From Saccoglossus kowalevskii (Eukaryota > Hemichordata > Enteropneusta > Harrimaniidae): DNA of 24,583 nucleotides. The stretch covers positions 374,630 to 399,212 of the forward strand of contig NW_003134838.1 of NCBI RefSeq assembly GCF_000003605.2, read 5' to 3'. This document shows positions 21,161 to 24,583 of the stretch, in pieces. Every line of letters starts with the position of its first letter. Position 1 is the first letter of the stretch. The notes beneath the pieces are model-generated. The model had not been told where the DNA came from and did not search any database. It saw only the letters and a list, made by a program, of their open reading frames with translations. Made by a program: the position numbers and the translations under genes.

Positions 21161-22078
21161 AAATCATCAGTTAAAATGCGTCATTGGAGTAAATGCGCAT
21201 CTATTCCAGAGAAAAAAAAGCAATCCTGATGAGGGGGATAAATTGACAAGAATTTGAATATATATTACATGCGTCTTTCTTTAAGGTTAATGGTCATGTT
21301 TTGATCAAGTACATACATTCCTGCTTGGTAAATATTACAAGTTTGGCTTATAAAAGTTCACATAATTATGGAAATGAGGCTGTAAGGCGAAGTGCTCGCC
21401 TTCAGCATGTATGTAAATTATGCAATAATCGCTATAAAACTAGTGTTGTTGAAGCCAATATTTCATGTTCCAACAGATTTATTCTCAACTAAAATTGACT
21501 AACATTATCTACTTTTCAAAAAATAATATACAATCGTTATCGTGAAATTAATATGATGTGACACACTGTAATATAAATGTGCGAAAGAACACAATATCGC
21601 TTCATTATAGTGTTATATTCAGAATAGTAAATATACCAGTTAACAAACTTATGCAACAATTTGAACAAACAACGTAAACATTTAATCACCACAGTTATAG
21701 CAAAATGCAGTTTAACACTGACTGTAGATGTTTAATGCTATGTTGGTCACACATTTGTTTTCGCCACGTGTATATACCGACTATCTTTATACCTATGCAG
21801 CACTATGCTACTTCATCTTGATGCGTATTTTCCTAAGCGTGAAATAAGGTATGAAAAACGGTATTATGTGATCAGACACAAATAAATATGATAAATATTT
21901 AGGGGAATATATATGGTAAATATGACGTTGCTGTAAGATAAATAGGTTGTTGTTATTTTATTTCTGTTATGCAATATTTTGTTTAGGTGTTTTTCCTACG
22001 TTCACTATTTAAGTATTATTAGTTTCTAATGATCACTCCTGAAAAAAATGGTATCTAAATCAATAACACGTTACTTAC
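21161..22078. other. End of unit B and gap to the SLC5-like exons
   Basis: Positions about 21690-21845 match the right end of unit A. The ORF at 21301-21492 has no recognisable feature. The terminal exon of the SLC5-like gene should lie left of the donor at 22078-22077, but I found no convincing one. The nearest acceptor (22040-22039) would leave a 40-base intron and an immediate stop. Confidence 0.4.
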
Positions 22079-24278
22079 CTCTGTATGTCTGGGTATTGGT
22101 GGGCAAAAGAATGATGGAAAACAATTGTACTTGGTGTACAGTGGAGATAGAAGACGCGGGTCTACGTCTTTTGGCCGAGTATATCCTGCAATGTATTCAA
22201 TACAAAATGCATTTGTCATGTACAGAATATAGGTATGTATTCCTAGTGATATAGTGACTTTATCATTAATTCCAAGCAACATGCAAAACATGTGTCGACT
22301 ATGAAATGTTTTGGAATATGACTGAATTATTACCGACTGTTCGAAATTAAAGGCACGATTTCCCTTGTGTTAAAATGTACACTAAGATTGATTTGGTAAG
22401 TAGTAAATAAATTGTGGTGTGTCAAGATTAAATTCGGAAATCGTTGTTATTATTAGTTTGAATAGTGTTGTGCACGTGCTATACATTCCCTCACAATGTA
22501 CCACAAAATACATTGTCAATCCAATATTATCACCTGTCAAAAGCTTACAAGAAGTCCAACAATCAGCACTGTTCATGTTTCCAACAATCCATACCACAGA
22601 TAGGATATTTTCATGAAATCTTTGAATCCATATGACCTGCGTAAATACAACACGACATTGAATATTCAATTCACCAGTAATTCGTTGTTGCCATTTGCTG
22701 TTTAATATATGATGCTTAAAAATTTACAGATTCTCCAACACTATTGTTTAGAATATGTTGGTATACCAGGATTCTTCAATAATAATAGTCATCACAACGT
22801 AACAATTAAACTTACTCAGTTTGTGGGATCGTTGCTAATGTACTAAAATTGACATAGATGGCGTCAGTCTCTACCAGTTCTGTTGTGTACGCCAGAGTTA
22901 CATTGCCACAGTGGCGTTGGACTCGATACAACCAGCAATAGACATCGGCAGAGGTGGGGGACGATATTTATAGAATAAGTTGCCAACGAAAATCATTGCA
23001 ATGACACCTAATCCTGACATTAATCCAATGAAAGCACCCTGGTGAAGGATAACAATTATATACTGATTTGAATTGTTCATGATAATTTAATTGTATAATA
23101 CAATTGTTTATTTGGTGAAAATTTGATTCGTATACGGAATTTAAAACATGCCTTAGAATTAGCACATGGGAAAAGAGTCCAAGCTTGAATACACCAAGAA
23201 CAGGCGCAAGTAATAATCCAGATAGACCGCCTGATAAGATTACTAATGTACCAAATTGTGAAACCAGAAGGACAAACACAATAGCCAAAACGCCGTATAC
23301 AGTAGCTGTAAGTGTAATTTATTATGTGCATGTAGTTAATATGTAGAGAATTAATAAACACAATAATATACAACAAAAAATGTTATTTGTAATATTGCAT
23401 TTTTTAAAATTATTACACTGAAGAACTGTTATTATCAGCACTGTTTGTTGATGAACGAAACATTTTCAGGTCTCAGCGTTCTCCAAGGAATTTGTCCAAT
23501 TGACCAAAAATCGAAGAAAGGAAATTACTGTAGAGAATCTGTATATTTCTAGAAGAGATATGCACATACCTAGAATCTTCAGAATAACTGTAGCTTTTCT
23601 ATCTGAAAGCGTTGTTACGTAAGATGACATTTTCAGTAAGTCTTCGAAAGTCACAGCTGCCAGCGAATTTAGCCCAGATGAGAGTGTGCTGTTCATTAAG
23701 ATATATGCAGAAAATTGTCACGTTTCAGTCTTATTTATTAGCAGATCCTTATATGCAGACTTCGCGCACGCAGTGATACATACTCGGTAGGACATGTTTA
23801 ATTTTTCACCCATTATAAACCGATATCGTGCTTATTGGTACTTGAACACAGTGGCGAGTGTTTTTCAGGTTAATACACACTTACTAACCTCAATGCCCAA
23901 CTCAATGCTGCCGCTATGAAGAGTCCAGCTAGTCCAGGAACATGTTGAAAGTGCTCAACCACAAAGTATGGCATCAACTGCAACAGAAGATTTAGTGTAG
24001 CATATAGTTTTAATTTAATATTTAAAACTTCGTATATATCTATCTGTCACTATAATGTGGAAGACGACGAAAACTGTTGCTGGTCATGTTAACAAAATTA
24101 CCTGCATTCCAAATACATAATATTAGAATGATTATTGATATACTGCTACCACGAACTCACCTGGTCAGGGCTTGATATGAATGGCGAACAAGTTGCATGC
24201 ACTGCATAAATGATTATAGCAGCGAATGCGAGAATAATAACAATAAGTTCCGAGAAGAATAGATGGAGAGGCATCGCT
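22079..24278 (-). pseudogene. SLC5 (SMCT-like) transporter, C-terminal half, with disruptions
   Basis: Seven minus-strand exons with matching phases: 24278-24161, 23977-23889, 23688-23570, 23305-23152, 23038-22816, 22636-22534 and 22185-22079. Diagnostic SLC5 sequence includes AMPLHLFFSELIVIILAF, SSPDQ joined to LMPYFVVEHF, PGLAGLFIAAALSWAL joined to STLSSGLNSLAAVTFEDLLK, LGVFKLGLF with FPCANSK, GAFIGLMSGLGVIAMIF, ISYLWYGLL, LIVGLLVS and RPKDVDPRLLSPLY. The family symports Na+ with monocarboxylates, iodide or vitamins across the plasma membrane; the motifs are closest to the SLC5A8/A12/A5 branch, but substrate is not readable. The N-terminal half lies beyond the window and the last exon is not found. 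Frame is lost by one base in the T run 23177-23171, the GG at 22907-22906 and the T run 22542-22539, and TGA interrupts exon 6 at 22575-22573. The 23151-23039 intron has a GC donor. It is a decaying gene, or a real gene with homopolymer errors. Confidence 0.85.
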
Positions 24279-24583
24279 CTGGAGAAAAATACATTTTTTG
24301 TACACATATGCACAGCATTTGCTATGTTATTCCCCAGGCACCCAGTCATAAAAACTGGATGCAAATAAAGATGTGTTAATATAGTACAGAGATTGACAAA
24401 GTTTGAAACTATGTAAATCATTCTAAGCTCGTGTTTTGAAGCTATACATAAATAAAGTATACAGCTGCTGTTCAAACAGTATTGAAGACAAAATCATAAA
24501 TATAGTCTGAAAAGGCACGAGTGAAATATTGGTGATAAAAACATAAATAAGCTATAATACATAAATGATTGACTTTGAATGTG

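Larger units (their letters stand above)
13948..21930. repeat. Tandem duplication, unit B
   Basis: This is the second head-to-tail copy of the unit described at 4705-13947. It holds VAMP-like gene B and its upstream DNA, and it ends shortly before the SLC5-like exons, which are not part of the duplication. It has its own insertions: a SINE-like element near 17720-18060, a block at about 19440-20520, and a short insert of about 95 bp at 20552-20645. The right edge is approximate. Confidence 0.8.

Noticed and set aside
4705..21930. The two units being two haplotypes wrongly placed in tandem
   Set aside because: Coding exons, tails and introns differ too much, and each unit has its own old insertions, which fits an old tandem duplication better.
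22039..22078. A 40-base last intron that would end the SLC5-like protein two codons later
   Set aside because: The intron is too short for normal animal splicing, and the family usually has a longer cytoplasmic tail.
1..24583. Bacterial-type systems, CRISPR arrays or operons
   Set aside because: There are no regularly spaced repeats with unique spacers and no closely packed long ORFs. Spliced exons and eukaryotic transposons show that this is animal DNA.

Overview
This is an AT-rich animal genomic window with spliced genes, GT-AG introns, microsatellites, a dead Tc1-type transposon, a tRNA-derived SINE-like repeat and a 218-base assembly gap. The two recognisable gene families (synaptobrevin/VAMP-type SNARE and SLC5 sodium-coupled transporter) and the repeat content suit an invertebrate metazoan. 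A marine mollusc or similar lophotrochozoan is plausible, but that is inference. All convincing exons lie on the minus strand and are short, so simple ORF calling misses them.

Layout. Positions 1-4.7 kb are AT-rich and repeat-bearing, with one weak plus-strand exon candidate (about 1017-1143), a 56-nt near-perfect hairpin (2050-2105) and a degenerate repeat of about 150 bp (2.5-3.1 kb). From about 4.7 to 22 kb there are two head-to-tail copies of an 8-9 kb unit (A about 4705-13947, B about 13948-21930). Each carries one five-exon minus-strand gene for a small tail-anchored VAMP/synaptobrevin-like protein of about 98 or 116 residues, plus several kb of alignable upstream DNA. Unit A also holds a Tc1-like relic (about 9.1-10.1 kb), the N gap, an (ATTT)n tract and an AT/GC-patterned insert. 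Unit B holds a SINE-like element (about 17.7-18.05 kb) and about 1 kb of unrecognised insertion (19.4-20.5 kb).

At 22.08-24.28 kb are seven minus-strand exons covering about the C-terminal half of an SLC5-family transporter of the monocarboxylate (SMCT) type. They carry three apparent one-base losses, all in homopolymers, and one in-frame TGA. This is either a decaying gene or an error-rich patch of assembly.

Most notable is the VAMP-like pair. Both copies keep SNARE-type hydrophobic layers but lack the arginine that defines R-SNAREs at the ionic zero layer (Ser in A, acidic or Lys in B). They differ in start codon (A splits its ATG across an intron), in C-terminal tail (cut short by TGA in A, kept in B), and in a tandemly duplicated third coding exon in B whose phase forbids using both copies together.
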